64,000 bases of DNA from Fasciolopsis buskii (GCA_008360955.1 LUCM01003993.1:51716-115715), one strand, 5' to 3'; shown: positions 36,329 to 47,642, numbered from the stretch's first letter. Made by a program: numbers and translations. Notes: generated from the letters alone by a model not told the origin.

Positions 36329-36860
36329 TTAGTAGAAGCTAATTATTGGGATTACGTGCCGAAGTCCAGATTGGATGGGCGAATGAGAATAACAACGTAA
36401 TGAGTCAGTGTATATTGTGTGGGTTGGATCCCGTGATATTTTGCGGCCTGAGGCTAGGTGAGGTTCACTGTGATTATCGACAAGTTTAGGCAAAATCAAA
36501 TCAAAAGGTAAGGCCCAAACACGGCTGATAATTGCCATTCCGCAACGAAATACTTTGAAGTTCTGTTTCAATGGGCCAGGGAAAATTTCAAATGGATAAT
36601 ATAGTAAGGACCGAAGTGCCCGGCACTTTAGCCATACTTTCACAAGCCAGTCCACCACCGAATTATGCTTTCTCACCTTTATTCCACTTGTTTGGGCGAC
36701 ATCCTTGGCTCATCTTCCCACCACTGCGTGCTCCTAAGAACGACATTCGTGAAAAAGGTTTCAACCACCTTATTCTACTTAAATTTAGTGCTTCTTCCAG
36801 AAGTCGGACACTTGGGCCCAAAGCCTCACGTCTAGTCTCTGAGTTACTCGCAAAACTCTA
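36329..36860 (-). mobile_element. family-2 RTE-like 3' end, decayed copy 3
   Basis: Minus-strand text near 36770-36850 reads EEALNLSRIRWL and FSRM (compare DALNLSKFKWLGYILRM in the 49.4-kb copy). The DNA at 36640-36770 aligns with 18045-18240 (CAAGCCAGTC, TGCTTTCACACC, CATCTTCCCACCACT). Heavily mutated. The lower boundary is uncertain. Confidence 0.55.
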
Positions 36861-37256
36861 ACTATATTCTACCAGTACCACGAAAACCAACTTATACAAC
36901 TAAAATCAAGTTGCACGTTGAAACTGACAGCAAACAATGAGATCGAAACCCACTGTAAGGTCATACTTCAATCTAGTGTAGCCTGATTTTTTACTGGTCA
37001 CTGCGGTTAGAGAATCATTTGTATTTCTAATTCACGTAATAAAGCTAATTTTCCACTTGATTGAGCAAACTGGTTTTCATGTATCATTGCTTTCTGGTCA
37101 TGTACAAAACCTTTTAACAATGGGACGTCATAAGAAAATTCCTCGGATAAGTGCCAATCTTTTGATCATCACTAAGTCAATCTGCGCCTTCCATCCATTA
37201 TAACCCAATCTTCTGTTCCGGAAGTTCATCCGACATTCTACTCCGGGCATCCATCT

Positions 37257-37490
37257 TAGCCGGCGGTGGTCAAGTGGACCAACCGTCTATCACCAAAAAG
37301 GTTAGAGACTCCACCGATCCCTTTGGTGAGAGACAGCATTTCACTGTCGCCCGGATCGTTACCACCTCCGATCCAATGAGACCTTATATGGTGCTATGTC
37401 ACTTCAAGTTTCAGGACCACGACTGCCGGTACCCCCTCCCTCGTGTAGTGGGCCCTGGCTATGAGGAATGCCCCCTCCACTAAAATTTTG
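37257..37490 (+). mobile_element. SINE-II copy (head and body)
   Basis: The tRNA-like head GGTGGTCAAGTGG is followed by a body with CACTGTCGCCCGGATCGTTACC and ATGAGACCTTATATGGTGC, then GTCACTTCAAGTTTC. The same body order recurs at 56840 (+), 38085 (reverse) and, more decayed, 41665 (+) and 46500 (reverse). The B box is degraded in this copy. Confidence 0.62.
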
Positions 37491-38082
37491 CCTCAAACAT
37501 GCCATGCAAAAAGCTACTGATGTGACATTCTTCTCATTGTACCTGTCTCATGGCCGTATATTAAACCAGATCTAATCGTGCATGTAGAACTCCCGATTTG
37601 GCATTTGCACTTCTGTGCCCAGGCGGTTAACATTGTGGCTTTTGATGTGGTTATCGGTCCGATTTATCCCAACTCCGGTCGCTTTCCATTTGAAAGACAA
37701 AAAGGTGACCACAGTTTCCTTTCCGAAATATTGTACACCATCGCATAATTAACTCGGGTGGAAGTAATTAAGGAAACCTGTTGGAGTTTAGGTATGTACT
37801 GATTCCGTTAGCTTGGTCCTCCGATTTGGCTCAGAGTCATGGCCGTCGTCGATGGAAGATACCGGAAGATTGTCGTCCCAATGCAAACCCTGGACCCCAA
37901 AACAATTAACATGACACGTTCTTGTGTATTCAGGTTATGCATGTAACGCCACCAATCCCTTCGCCATCCATATTTTTATCTGACTAATCCAATCCCGTCT
38001 AAGGAGAATTTTTCCAAATATATTGTAATGCAGTGGTATGAATGCGAATCACTGAAAACGAGTTTGTTCGCCAACTTGTGTT

Positions 38083-38265
38083 AACCGGATGTCGGAGCCG
38101 GAAACCGGTACCTGGTACTTGAAGTGACCTAGAACCACATAAGGTCTCATTAGGTCAGGTGTGGTAACGGTTCGGGCAATAGCAAGTTGCCGTCCGTCAC
38201 CAGATTCGAGCACCACTATGTCGGCTGCTTGGCTACCGTTGCTTTTCATGTCCAGTATGCACTGA
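38083..38265 (-). mobile_element. SINE-II body fragment
   Basis: The reverse complement gives ACCGTTACCACACCTGACC, AATGAGACCTTATGTGG and GGTCACTTCAAGTACC, closely matching the SINE-II body at 37.36 kb. Confidence 0.6.
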
Positions 38266-38629
38266 TATGAATGACGCAACACTGTGTTGAACAGGTAAAC
38301 CCGATACACAACAGGATTTTAGTGTACGTATGCATATGATTCCACAGAGAGGAGAATTATCATGCACGGATGAGAATCGATGCGGCTGTAACGAGACATG
38401 TTGAACTAGGACAACTCGGTTGAATAATGGCAGGATTACCTTTAGTAAATACTGTAGACCTCGTTCCTCTCCAACGATCTACCAGTAGAGTTGAGAAATT
38501 TCTTAAAACTACTCGCTTCCACACCAAACGAATTTGACATTTATGACAACCAATTTTGGGTAGTTTTATTACATGCTTAAAACAGTTGCTCAGAATCACA
38601 AGGCGTCAGCAGTTCAGTCGATATCGAAT

Positions 38630-38720
38630 TGCGCCAACTGCCAAAGTAGCTGGTGGAACTGTGATTCGAACCTTCGATCCTCGAGGCGGCAAACGCGTAA
38701 ATTACTAGGCCATTACTACC
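38630..38720 (-). mobile_element. tRNA-like SINE head
   Basis: On the minus strand an A-box-like TGGCCTAGTAA (38712-38702) and a B-box GGTTCGAATCA (from 38672) lie 40 nt apart, the spacing of a tRNA-type promoter. The rest of the head differs from SINE-I and SINE-II, so it may be a third lineage. Confidence 0.45.
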
Positions 38721-39964
38721 TGGGTCAGAAATTTAAACGAATTTGTTTTAATGTCCTTTCCTTTGGGCATCTCAAGGTTTTGTGCAGTTAAGCCCGTCAT
38801 TGGAGTTGATGCTAAATGAGAATTAGTACTTGACGTAATCTAGCCCCTTTGTTGCTGACAATGTTTGTTGTAGCCTATCATGAGTGACTAAATCGAATCA
38901 GGAAACAGTAATGTACTGTACTGGAACAGTTTTTCCGTATATTAACGGCGGATCATCTGGGTTCCATGGGCTGGTCCATGTAATGACAATCCACGGATTA
39001 GAAATCAGACCGAATCTCAGATGCCCTGGTGAAAATGATTATTTATCCTATTAGATTAAAGGTATTATTTAAATAACCAACATTGTCCGTTCTACTGACG
39101 GACGATTTTTTCTAAAAGTGGTGACTAGGACATTTTGGCTGTGTGAAAACCTTCACATGCTTACTCAGCGGGATTCGAAGGAATTCGACTGCTTTTCTGA
39201 GTGACTTTGTAAACTTACTGTTTTTGATATGGGAGCGCTCTCTTGGGGATACGGTTTATCCGGGAATCATTTTATGTATCATTTATGGATGTATTTGTTC
39301 CAATATGTATCTAGGATACACGAACAACCACACATGGAGATCACGTTCAATCCCCCATTACATATTAAATTTTGATGCACAAACCTTTTGGTTTGTTTTA
39401 AGAGGAACTTTTCGTGTTTTTCGCTATCTCTGGTAACGGTTGTAAAAATTAGACTGAACTGGATTGTATTGATTCAGTGGTATCTTTCAGGAAGTGGTGC
39501 TTTTTTCAGGTAGATCGTTAGTCATATTGTTGTTTGATTATAATTGCGTCTGCTTTGGGTTGTTGTCAACCTTTCTTGTCTCGCAAATCAGTGTGAACAA
39601 TACCCAGTTTCACCTGAAAATTTAAATTCGAGGGAACGTCCAGCGTATTTTGAAAAGTTGTTAAATAACAACTAGGAAGTACTACTGAAATGCGGTAGCC
39701 TCATTGCTTTTTAAGGGGTGCAGAACATCTTTTTCATTGGGTGATACGTTGGCATGATTTTCTGGGACCCCACTTTATTTTTGTGTCCGGCCACTTATAA
39801 TTGCGAACTACGCTTGCCAGATCACAAGGTCTTACATGTACTTCTGCTTATCTAACAGTGTAGATGTGTTGATATTACATTTTTTTAATATTCTGGTGTA
39901 CTTTAATGTCTCCTTTGTGCACGGATTGCGAGATTTACTGGACAAGCACAAGCAGATTAAGCAT
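38721..39964. other. unannotated sequence
   Basis: A 97-codon plus frame (39143-39436) is hydrophobic but motif-free. Confidence 0.35.
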
Positions 39965-40190
39965 TCGCCTTCGTGCTCGCGCTTCGATGGGACTACCTCT
40001 GTCAAAGAAAGGCGGTGTGGAGGCCTTCCTCAACAGAGGTTATTTGAGGCGGACGGTCATTTGGGAACATTTTGAGGGTCGTTCGGGGAAGATGGCCAAC
40101 TTCGAACCTGAAGCACCCACCCCCGGCTATATTGAAGCATGCGTTAATTTCCATATGACAACAAGAGTAGATCCCGAAGTCATTGTTTTA
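39965..40190 (+). pseudogene. decayed coding-derived repeat, copy 2 (partner near 10.1 kb)
   Basis: Open frame 39906-40238 contains SIRLRARAS, GVEAFLNRGYLRR, TVIWEHFEGRS and EPEAPTPGY, in the same order as the frame at 10031-10200. This copy is uninterrupted over the shared part. No known domain was recognised. The Trp-Glu-His-Phe-Glu core and Pro-rich tail might belong to a transposon-encoded protein. That is a guess. Confidence 0.5.
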
Positions 40191-40238
40191 TGGGAAGCCA
40201 CTAGTAATTCTAGTATACACCATTCCGATCGTAGATGA

Positions 40239-41154
40239 AACGACTCTGACTTCAAGTAGATCTTTTCTCGTTTCATTCGAGTTGTTCACTCTCATCGTTG
40301 TGCTGACGCATCTTCCATACCTATTTGACTGGACACTACCTCACACAGTCTTAACCGTTCTTAGGAAGCCTGACTATCGAAAGATTCCTCTGAGGTTACG
40401 AAGGATTTATATGTTACGAACAGCGTTTTGCGAGGTTTCGTGGATTGGACTTTGTGATCCGGTTTCCCAGCTAATTTGGTCGTTCGTTCTGTTAAGATAG
40501 CTAAACAACCATAGAAATTTCATGTCCCCACTAACTCTTTTGCTAGTTCTTATTTCCATTTCTTCCGGATGTGGAATTTCCTCGCCCTCGCTTCTTTCTG
40601 AACCTTTAGGAACATAAATCACCAACGTTCACATCGCTTCTCATATTTAACAGATTCATAATCTGTTGACGATTGTCTTCTTGAATTTCGAAGCTACAAC
40701 ATTTCAATTCACTGCTATCAGACAGTTTTTACTTCGTATAGCATTAGAAATGTTTCATAAATCTATGCTGTCTTCCTTTTATTTGCGATTCTACTGTAAG
40801 GATTTGCGCACCGTAAACCTTATTTCTCGTCTGACTGTAAGAAATTCCATACTAGACTTATGCGGTGCTCACAACACTGTGTCCTTCACATTGTTGCCGT
40901 TCAGATATATTTCACCTCGAAGTCTTAGTATGTCTCGTGGATTGCCGCGATTAGAGTAACAGCAATGGACACGGAAATTATCTAGTTCCGATTTTTGTTA
41001 TGGACCTCGGGATCAAGGATGAAACTTTGTCCCAGATTCCTAACGTGTCTGATTAACAGATTGTTGGCGCGTGTTTTCGATGCTTCATAGGTACTGCACA
41101 GCCAAGTTCAGGATGATGCTGTAATGATGATGGCAGTGATACTTAAATAATACT
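40239..41154. other. unannotated sequence
   Basis: A 97-codon plus frame (40666-40959) lacks any recognised motif. Confidence 0.35.
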
Positions 41155-41225
41155 AACGGTGGTCAGATGGATTGAGCATTTGCTCCCTTGAGTGCTAGGA
41201 GTTCAAGTCTCAGCTCAACTGTTCT
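41155..41225 (+). mobile_element. SINE-II head-like sequence
   Basis: GGTGGTCAGATGG with GATTGAGCA and, downstream, GAGTTCAAGTCTC resemble a degraded SINE-II head (A and B boxes). The matching body lies 440 bp further on at 41660-41765, so they are either split or independent. Confidence 0.4.
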
Positions 41226-41659
41226 CTTTGGTGGTAAGTGGTAATCTACTTTCTCTCAGCTTGTCATTACTCCTAACCTTTTGAGACGCTATGTGGGTTC
41301 ACGTCACTCGGAATAATAGGTTCATCCTTATCGGTTTTGTCTGTGCTGGGGGTGTTGGAGGCTAAGATACATATCCCCTCCACAACACTCCTGTGTCATG
41401 CGCGTAGTTGAGGAAACAAAAAGCTTACCGTTTGTGATGGTGCTTGGACTACTGGAATTTATACTCACTAAAGTGCCACCAGCACTATCTGCTTATCTCG
41501 GATCAGGTACGGATCATGCCACAAAAATAAAAATTACCCAATACATCAGCCTCATAATTCATATGAGGAACTGGAATCATTCTTGTGTTTGTGGCTGCGA
41601 ACAACATCCTGGTTTTATCCGTGAGGATAAAGGAGACCTAGGTTTCCTATTTCGCAGCA

Positions 41660-41775
41660 TCGTCCGTTACACCCGACCTGTTAAGACTACGTGCTTCTTA
41701 GCCACTCGAAGCTCCAGGGTCACGTTGCCCGTTCCCCTCTCGCGAGTATAAGGCCCTAGTGACTGTGGGACACAC
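41660..41775 (+). mobile_element. SINE-II body fragment with 3' end
   Basis: CGTTACACCCGACCTGTTAAG and TATAAGGCCCTAGTGACTG follow the order of the SINE-II body, ending near CACACTCCTA, which resembles the ends at 37475 and 56985. Confidence 0.5.
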
Positions 41776-41825
41776 TCCTATTACACTTCAGTGTCAAGCT
41801 TATCATTAAAACGGCAGACCGATTG

Positions 41826-41892
41826 CACACAGTAGCCGAGTCGGTTAAGGTGTCAGTACCTCTAAGGTTGGGCGTCCATGCTCTACCGTAGT
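41826..41892 (+). other. tRNA-Ser/Leu-like A-box sequence
   Basis: GTAGCCGAGTCGGTTAAGGTG is strikingly like the D-arm of tRNA-Ser or tRNA-Leu. No B box or T-arm GGTTCGAATCC follows and no acceptor stem was seen, so it is a tRNA relic or SINE head rather than a gene. Confidence 0.35.
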
Positions 41893-41954
41893 GTTGTTTA
41901 ATCGTCATCCTCGCTGTCACACGGATGCTGACCACAGTTTACTTGCTCACACAG

Positions 41955-42140
41955 TGTTTGTATCTTTTCTTTTATCTTTTGCTTCCTTTATTAATGAAAT
42001 AACAGTGTACAACATTTTTCAGAAAGAGGGCCGCAGCCAACAGTGGACTGCCAAGTGGGGGAGCTGACCGGCAATGGGTGGATTCGAACCCGCAACCTTC
42101 ACGCCACGACCTTATCCGTTTGGCCGCCGCCGGCCAAGTT
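41955..42140 (-). mobile_element. SINE-I copy 2
   Basis: The reverse complement reads GGCCGGCGGCGGCCAAACGG, then GGTCGTGGCGTGAAGG, B box GGTTCGAATCC (42090-42080), CCACTTGGCAG and CTGTTGGCTGCGGCC, ending with AAAGATAAAAG. Every block matches 12360-12532 in order. The head is 8 nt shorter between A and B boxes than copy 1. Confidence 0.78.
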
Positions 42141-42562
42141 TTAGGGTCTTGACGGGTGGGTTATTCGTGACAGCGTTGATGAGGATCGATCTGTGGTGGA
42201 TAACCAGGATCTCAAACCAATTTTCAGACCCATCAAAATCTTTTGTCACTGCTATGGGATTCCCTGTTATCGGTACATCCGATATAGAGAATACCAACAA
42301 GGCTCTGGTTGTCAAAGGTTTTTAATAAGGAATTACTAAATGACCAGTCACACTCCTCTATCCGGATCTTAGTAGAAACATTTCAAAGTCAGTTACCGTG
42401 ATCCGCTCCAACTATTTGGTTGTCGATACCGCCACTTAAATGTTTGCCACATGAATTTCTCACAAACTGAAAGGCACTTAGCAACAAACTGGAAATCCGG
42501 CATACCCGAACATCACTTTCTAATGTCCATGTGCCGTTTTTATCGTAATCCTATTCGGGCTG
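42141..42562. other. unannotated sequence
   Basis: Nothing recognisable. Confidence 0.35.
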
Positions 42563-42584
42563 TTATATATATATATATATATAT
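42563..42584. repeat. (AT)n microsatellite
   Basis: 22 bp of TA alternation. Shorter TA-rich runs follow at 42740-42810. Confidence 0.9.
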
Positions 42585-42903
42585 GTCTCACCAGAATCGA
42601 ATCTGTAGCATCAGAAGTGTGCATGGAAGCTCTTCGTCGAAGAGTCCACAGAAGAACCACAACTGTGATTCGTTGATAATTCTTTGTCAGTTGGGCTGAG
42701 CCAACCTTAGGAACGACGGCGGAATGCCCTAGAATATACGTATGTATATATAGAAGCAGCAAGTAGTATCCAGATGCGTGAACAAAATTTGTATATATAA
42801 TATATATATCCACACGAAGTGTATTAAAAGCAATACAAACAAATTCGAGTGGCTTTGAAAAGTGATGAAAAATATCACCTCCAGTGATTTGCAAAATTCT
42901 TTG

Positions 42904-43012
42904 AAAATTACCAATTAGCGAATTGAAAAAAACAAATTGGCGAACAAGCTCGTTTACAGTGATTCGGGCCAATACATCACAATATATTAGCAAGGATTTT
43001 TAGAAGGGACCG
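42904..43012. repeat. 109-bp direct repeat, first unit
   Basis: From AAAATTACCAATTAGCG to AGAAGGGACCG this is identical, save one base (ATA/ATG), to 43453-43561. On the minus strand both units encode ARITVNELVRQFVFFNSLIG. Confidence 0.95.
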
Positions 43013-43098
43013 GATTGGTGGAGAAAGGATTTGGGGTGTTGCATGCATAACGCGAATACACCTGAGCGTGTTGCGTTAATTGTTTTGAGGTCTATGGT

Positions 43099-43450
43099 TT
43101 ACATTGGTGCGGAGTGTGGGCCAGGACAGTTGAAGCACAAACCCAAATTATTTTTGAGTGCACACAGTGGATGATTGTGAAGACGGACCGCGACAGCTTC
43201 CTCAGTGCTCAAGAGGCGACACTTTGCCAACCTAGACTGATAATCTCTAAACTTATATAGGTTCCGGAAAGCTTGCGTCACGTTCACGGTGTGGTTAATC
43301 TGTGCTAGGTGTAAAACGACTGCACTATTAGGGGAATTGATTGTTCCAGTTTCCAACCCTGCACGGTGGTCTTCACGGGTGCTTTCAGACTGTCGCCCGG
43401 TTCTGTGGCCGGTGTGCATTGTTTCACAGGAACGTGTGGATGAATAAACA
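43099..43450 (-). other. open frame between the 109-bp repeats, with a zinc-knuckle-like CxxC
   Basis: A minus-strand open frame of 147 codons (43099-43542) runs from the second 109-bp unit through the intervening 440 bp. It reads KFRDYQSRLAKCRLLS, AVRLHNHPLCALKN and LGLCFNCPGPHSAPM before a stop. LCFNCxxxH resembles the gag zinc-knuckle region of BEL/Pao-type or other retroelements (CFNC..H), but the final Cys is absent and nothing else supports it. It could be a retroelement scrap or chance. Confidence 0.25.
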
Positions 43451-43452
43451 CA

Positions 43453-43561
43453 AAAATTACCAATTAGCGAATTGAAAAAAACAAATTGGCGAACAAGCTC
43501 GTTTACAGTGATTCGGGCCAATGCATCACAATATATTAGCAAGGATTTTTAGAAGGGACCG
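43453..43561. repeat. 109-bp direct repeat, second unit, abutting RTE copy B
   Basis: The second unit ends exactly where RTE copy B sequence (CTGGCGCGGTTCTGTCC) begins; the GGGACCG at the joint also resembles the RTE text GGAACCG in copy A, so the boundary has microhomology. Confidence 0.95.
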
Positions 43562-44997
43562 CTGGCGCGGTTCTGTCCAGGATTGCTGATCGTGCTGGAC
43601 CACGTACGTCGAGTTTGACCATGCGTTAGATTTTACGCGACTTTTGCTGCAGCTCAGTGGCCATGGACGCAGACCACGAACTCGATTGGCCGTAGAACGT
43701 CTGTCTGATTCGGCTGTTTGCAACAGCTATCAACAGAAACTATCCGAGGGACTAAGAACTGCGACGGGCAGCAATGTAGACGAGCAGTGGGATCAAATGA
43801 AGCAGACGATGCATTGGGCAGCAGATTTCCACTGTGGTCTTAGATCTAGCGTTCATCATAGATACTGGATCTCACAAGGGTCGCTGGGTCTAATGGAGCA
43901 AAACGGCAGCTGCCTAACTGCAAGGAAGTGAATAAAATGCGTCGACAGTTGCAGAGTCAGTCGACGAAAGCCTTAAGAATGACCGTGAACAGTGATGGGT
44001 TGAGGTAGCTGAAGAGATGGCGGAAACGGCCGCTTCCGGTAACAGTCAAAGTGTCTAAGCTCACACGTGACATCGGCGACCGGTCAGTTTCGGTTAGTGA
44101 AGTCGTGCGCGATAGGAATGGAGAGCTCATCTACTGTAGACAAAGGGTGGACCGTTGGGCAGAGCATTTTAAAGATCAGTTTAGCTGGTCACACGCTAAC
44201 GTATTTGGGCCGATGTCTGCAGTTGCGAATCCTTGGGAGGTGTCTGTTGACCCCTCCCAACGGAATTGAAAGAAGAGTCACAAGTTCGACTTCTGAAGCG
44301 GGGAAAGTCAGCCACTCCTTACGAACTTCCTCCAGTTCTTTTCAACCTAAATGGAGAGGCTTCGATGAAACTGCTTACATCCTTGTTTAGTGATATTTGG
44401 AGCGAGGAACGTATTCCGTTATCATGGGATGAGTCACTGATTGTAACTATCTTGAAGACGGGCACACGTAGTGACTGTAACAATCATGGTGGGGATATTT
44501 TAAACCCGATAGGTCCTACGGTATTTCGTATGGGGAACACTTCGCTGACATACCGTGCCCTGTTCTTCGTTCCTCTCATTGAATGGAAGAAGCCATATGG
44601 AGGTCAGCTGATGACATGGCAAGGTGAGATGAGAAAAATGCACAGCGAAAGTAGATAAAGTAGGTGTCTCACGTCTTCGTGGATGGCGTCCGAATGATCC
44701 GTCAAGTAGCTGGCTGGAGACACTTAAGGATATGGCAGTGAACCGTGAACAGTGAACATTGTCGATCGTGCTGTCATTTTCTATCGAATCAGAATGATTG
44801 AAAACAGGTGCGTCTGTACAGTTAGCCTGTGTTTCGTGTGTTGGCTGCAGGAACAACTTATCTCTCCCACCTGCTTAGATCTATTCCCTGTTGCCCCTTG
44901 TATATTCACTCTTTTTACAGAAACATGTAACTGTGGGGAAAGGCAGGGGTCAGTGAGGCTTGTCTTGTTGTTTAACGCCGAACGATGGTGATAATGG
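43562..44997 (+). mobile_element. RTE copy B (5'-truncated, internally deleted)
   Basis: Starts within the endonuclease C-terminal region and matches copy A (29400-30180) with about six transitions, including the TGA at 43587-43589 shared with A (29428-29430). After 44340 it diverges sharply from A. At about 44497 it jumps from early RT to the C-terminal block (LTYRALFFVPLIEWKKPYGG, MTWQ). It then runs to the family 3' end (AACGATGGTGATAATGG). The central RT, including YADD, is missing. Confidence 0.87.
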
Positions 44998-46469
44998 TTA
45001 CTTAGAATATGCGTGCATTGTGCTATTGAGTTGGAGGACCCAAGTGTGTTGCAGATTCCCGTCTGAGTGGTAATGTGCCTCTGTTTTGCATGTATTTTGA
45101 ATCTCCACAATGCAGAATGCAGTTGCGGAACTGGAATGGACCGAAGCCGAACGCAGTTCTTGTTTGGAAATAACTGGGTGAGGCGGCAGATTTGCAAAGT
45201 TGTATAGTTGTGTCTTATCATTTGGTCATGCCTTCGCACGTGGAAATACACGGCTAGGATTCATTATCTCGATATATCTGCGGCGGCGTGACATGCGGTT
45301 ATCGGCCAAATTAACGTCACAGCAACAAATTCCACATTCTGCTTCCCTTCGGGCATCTCTCTTCGCTGCACTTCTTTATTTCAGAAAAGTATCCATAAGA
45401 TATAACATTCTAAGACAGCGGAATTCCCTTGTCAAATGTGAATGAAAACTCTTTACTCTGACGTTCAGAAGCATATTTGTGACAGGTGAAAAGTCAGAAT
45501 CCCCAGGGTAATAATGTCATATGCATCGCAGTATTCTTTCGTGCCAAAAATACGAAGCTCTCTTTGTGTTACACAAAATACAGTGGTTTTCAGAATTTGT
45601 TGTGCTGGACCAGTTTACCCCCATGAAGTTCGTTAATGCCCCTCACATTTTTCCGCTATTTACGCACGCGCTTGATGATTTCAGCGAAAGCATTCCATGG
45701 TAGTTTCTAGGATGCCACAATGAACACTGTAGGTCCTGGGATTCAATGTTTAGAATAAGCACTGAATTAGAATAGATTATGGTGTTTGGGACATGTTTTG
45801 TGTGTGTCCGCAGAATGATTGTCTCATTGTACGCTGTTCTGCGAGGCATGTAATGTTTGGAAAATGGTTTAAGGTATCTAGTCTTTGACCAGTGAACTGG
45901 TTTATGCAGTCACAGTTAGACTACCGAGTTGGGTTTCACAAGATCCCTCCAGCGGTGATTGGAGACATCGGGTGGTATGGCTCAGCATCGCAACCACTGG
46001 CGTCTTTACATTTGAAATCTCTTCTCTTTTGTGTAGTTTTCTCACTTATTGTTTCGCAGTTGATCTTCCGCTATTCGTTGTTCTCTTTCTCGTTGGGCGC
46101 ATGGTGCTGTTAGATAGCTCCCAAAGCCGGAGCACCTTGGTGTAAGGCTAGTGGCGGGACAAGCTTAACTGACATTCCATCTTTCTAATCCCTGGAATTC
46201 CTGGGGTTCGCGTTTTATTATTCAGTCATCCGAATTAAGCTATTTTGGTATACTAAATATAATCGTGACAGTTCTGCTCGATTCCATGTGCGTACGACGA
46301 ACAGCGGTAGGAAACCGTTTTTTGTTTGAATCTGGTTCAATTTACCAGTGAGCTGTTCGGCCTATGAAAACGTTCCGGTGGTTGTTTTTGAATGACATGC
46401 TCGCGCAATGGGTGCAATGGAAGGAGCACGCCCCGTAACTACAATGGCCCACTCTACAGTAAGATGAGA
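44998..46469. other. unannotated sequence
   Basis: No domain recognised. 45940-46160 faintly resembles the SINE-II body end (TAAGGCTAGTGGCGGGAC), too weak to call. Confidence 0.35.
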
Positions 46470-46650
46470 ATGAAGCGACACTCATGGCTCTGAAACCTAG
46501 GGTGACATCAGACCGTATGGGTCTCATGATTACGATCAGGGCAACGGCGAATCGCGGTCTGCCGGCAAAGTGACGAGCACATGTGGGATTCGAACCTCTG
46601 ACCTTTAGGGCGACAGACTCTTAATCCACTTGAATTGGTCAGTTCATAAG
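46470..46650 (-). mobile_element. SINE-II copy with intact B box
   Basis: On the minus strand: CAAGTGGATTAAGAGTCTG, CAGAGGTTCGAATCCC (B box 46596-46586), then GCCGTTGCCCTGATCG, ATGAGACCCATACGG and TGTCACCCTAGGTTTC. The head matches 35248-35335 and the body matches 37360 and 38150, which links the tRNA-like head with the SINE-II body in one copy. Confidence 0.62.
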
Positions 46651-47023
46651 ATGGGAAGAAGACATGAAAAAACCTAGGCAATTAAATTGATCGATTATCA
46701 CGGGTTGGATTTTTGAGAGTTCTACCCATGGGGTGTTGTATCACTGTTGGTTTGCTTACTTACCTTCACTTCGACTCAGCTAGTTTTGGCGCATAATTAG
46801 ACCACCAACCAACTGCTTTTCTTCTTATGTTTAAATTTAAATGCACAAAACACGCCTCCACAGTTTACATTCGAAGAAATATACCACATGTAGATTGAAT
46901 GTTCTCTTTTGAGTTGAAACTTGTCACCATGTTGGGCCATGAACCACAATTAGTTATTCAAGCCACCCGTTCTTATACGATGACATCCGAGCGACGATAA
47001 GGCCTATAATCGCCCGTGATTTT
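46651..47023. other. unannotated sequence
   Basis: Nothing recognisable. Confidence 0.35.
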
Positions 47024-47332
47024 CTACCCCATAATTTTCTCCAAAGTTGCATTGATAGCGACAAAGGGAGGTAAAAATGTTTTGCTATCTTTTTCTGCCA
47101 TGGATTTATCGCCTAAAGCCCTCGGTTTTAAACAGAAACGAATCCAAATTTTCGCGACAAATTTTGTAAATATCGGCACTTTTTCAAGTACCCTGGTTTT
47201 GCGATAACCATCGGGGCAGTAAATTCCCGATTGGAAGGTTAGGTTGTGCTCCCCCACATACACCGTGATGTTGTCCAATCGAATATATGGATACACATAC
47301 ACAATCTTATCTCTGGCCGTGAGTACTAACAT
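47024..47332 (-). other. unidentified minus-strand open frame, possible exon
   Basis: 102 codons including KIVYVYPYIRLDNITVYVG, EHNLTFQSGIYCPDGYRK and KFVAKIWIRFCLKPRALG. Composition looks protein-like (Tyr, Val, Cys and N-glycosylation-type NIT and NLT sites), and it lies near another minus frame at 47643-47950. I do not recognise it. No convincing acceptor was fixed. Confidence 0.22.
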
Positions 47333-47608
47333 TGTTTGTCAGTGCTTTGTTGAACAAGAAATAGAACTCACGATCGGTTCAAATGAGCTGTTTTCTTCCG
47401 GGAAAAAACGCATGAAATTCGGACTGTGATTGTCTGCGAGAAAATATCACAGTAAGACGTCCCTAGTATACTGAGAGATAACAAAGATTTCCGTTTACTG
47501 AGTCATCCGTCCCCGTTGGCCCACTGCCACAACAGTCCGCCTTGCGACAGTTTGGTCGACTGTCCGGACAGCAGGTGGCGTGAATCCCTTTTATCGAGTG
47601 TGTGTGCG

Positions 47609-47610
<2 letters not shown>

Positions 47611-47642
<32 letters not shown>
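47611..47642. repeat. (TG)n microsatellite, 32 bp
   Basis: Perfect GT repeat. It forms a His-Thr tail at the end of the adjacent minus-strand open frame. Confidence 0.95.

Noticed and set aside
33272..38365. Shared GAGGAGAATTATCATG at 33.28 and 38.35 kb
   Set aside because: Similarity does not extend beyond about 16 bases, so chance is sufficient.
42520..42993. 157-codon minus open frame as a gene
   Set aside because: Its ends are a TA microsatellite and the 109-bp duplicated unit; the middle has no motif.
45585..45605. TGGTTTTCAGAATTT as a homeodomain WFQN codon run for the eh1 gene
   Set aside because: In frame it reads WFSEF, and no homeodomain helix text flanks it.
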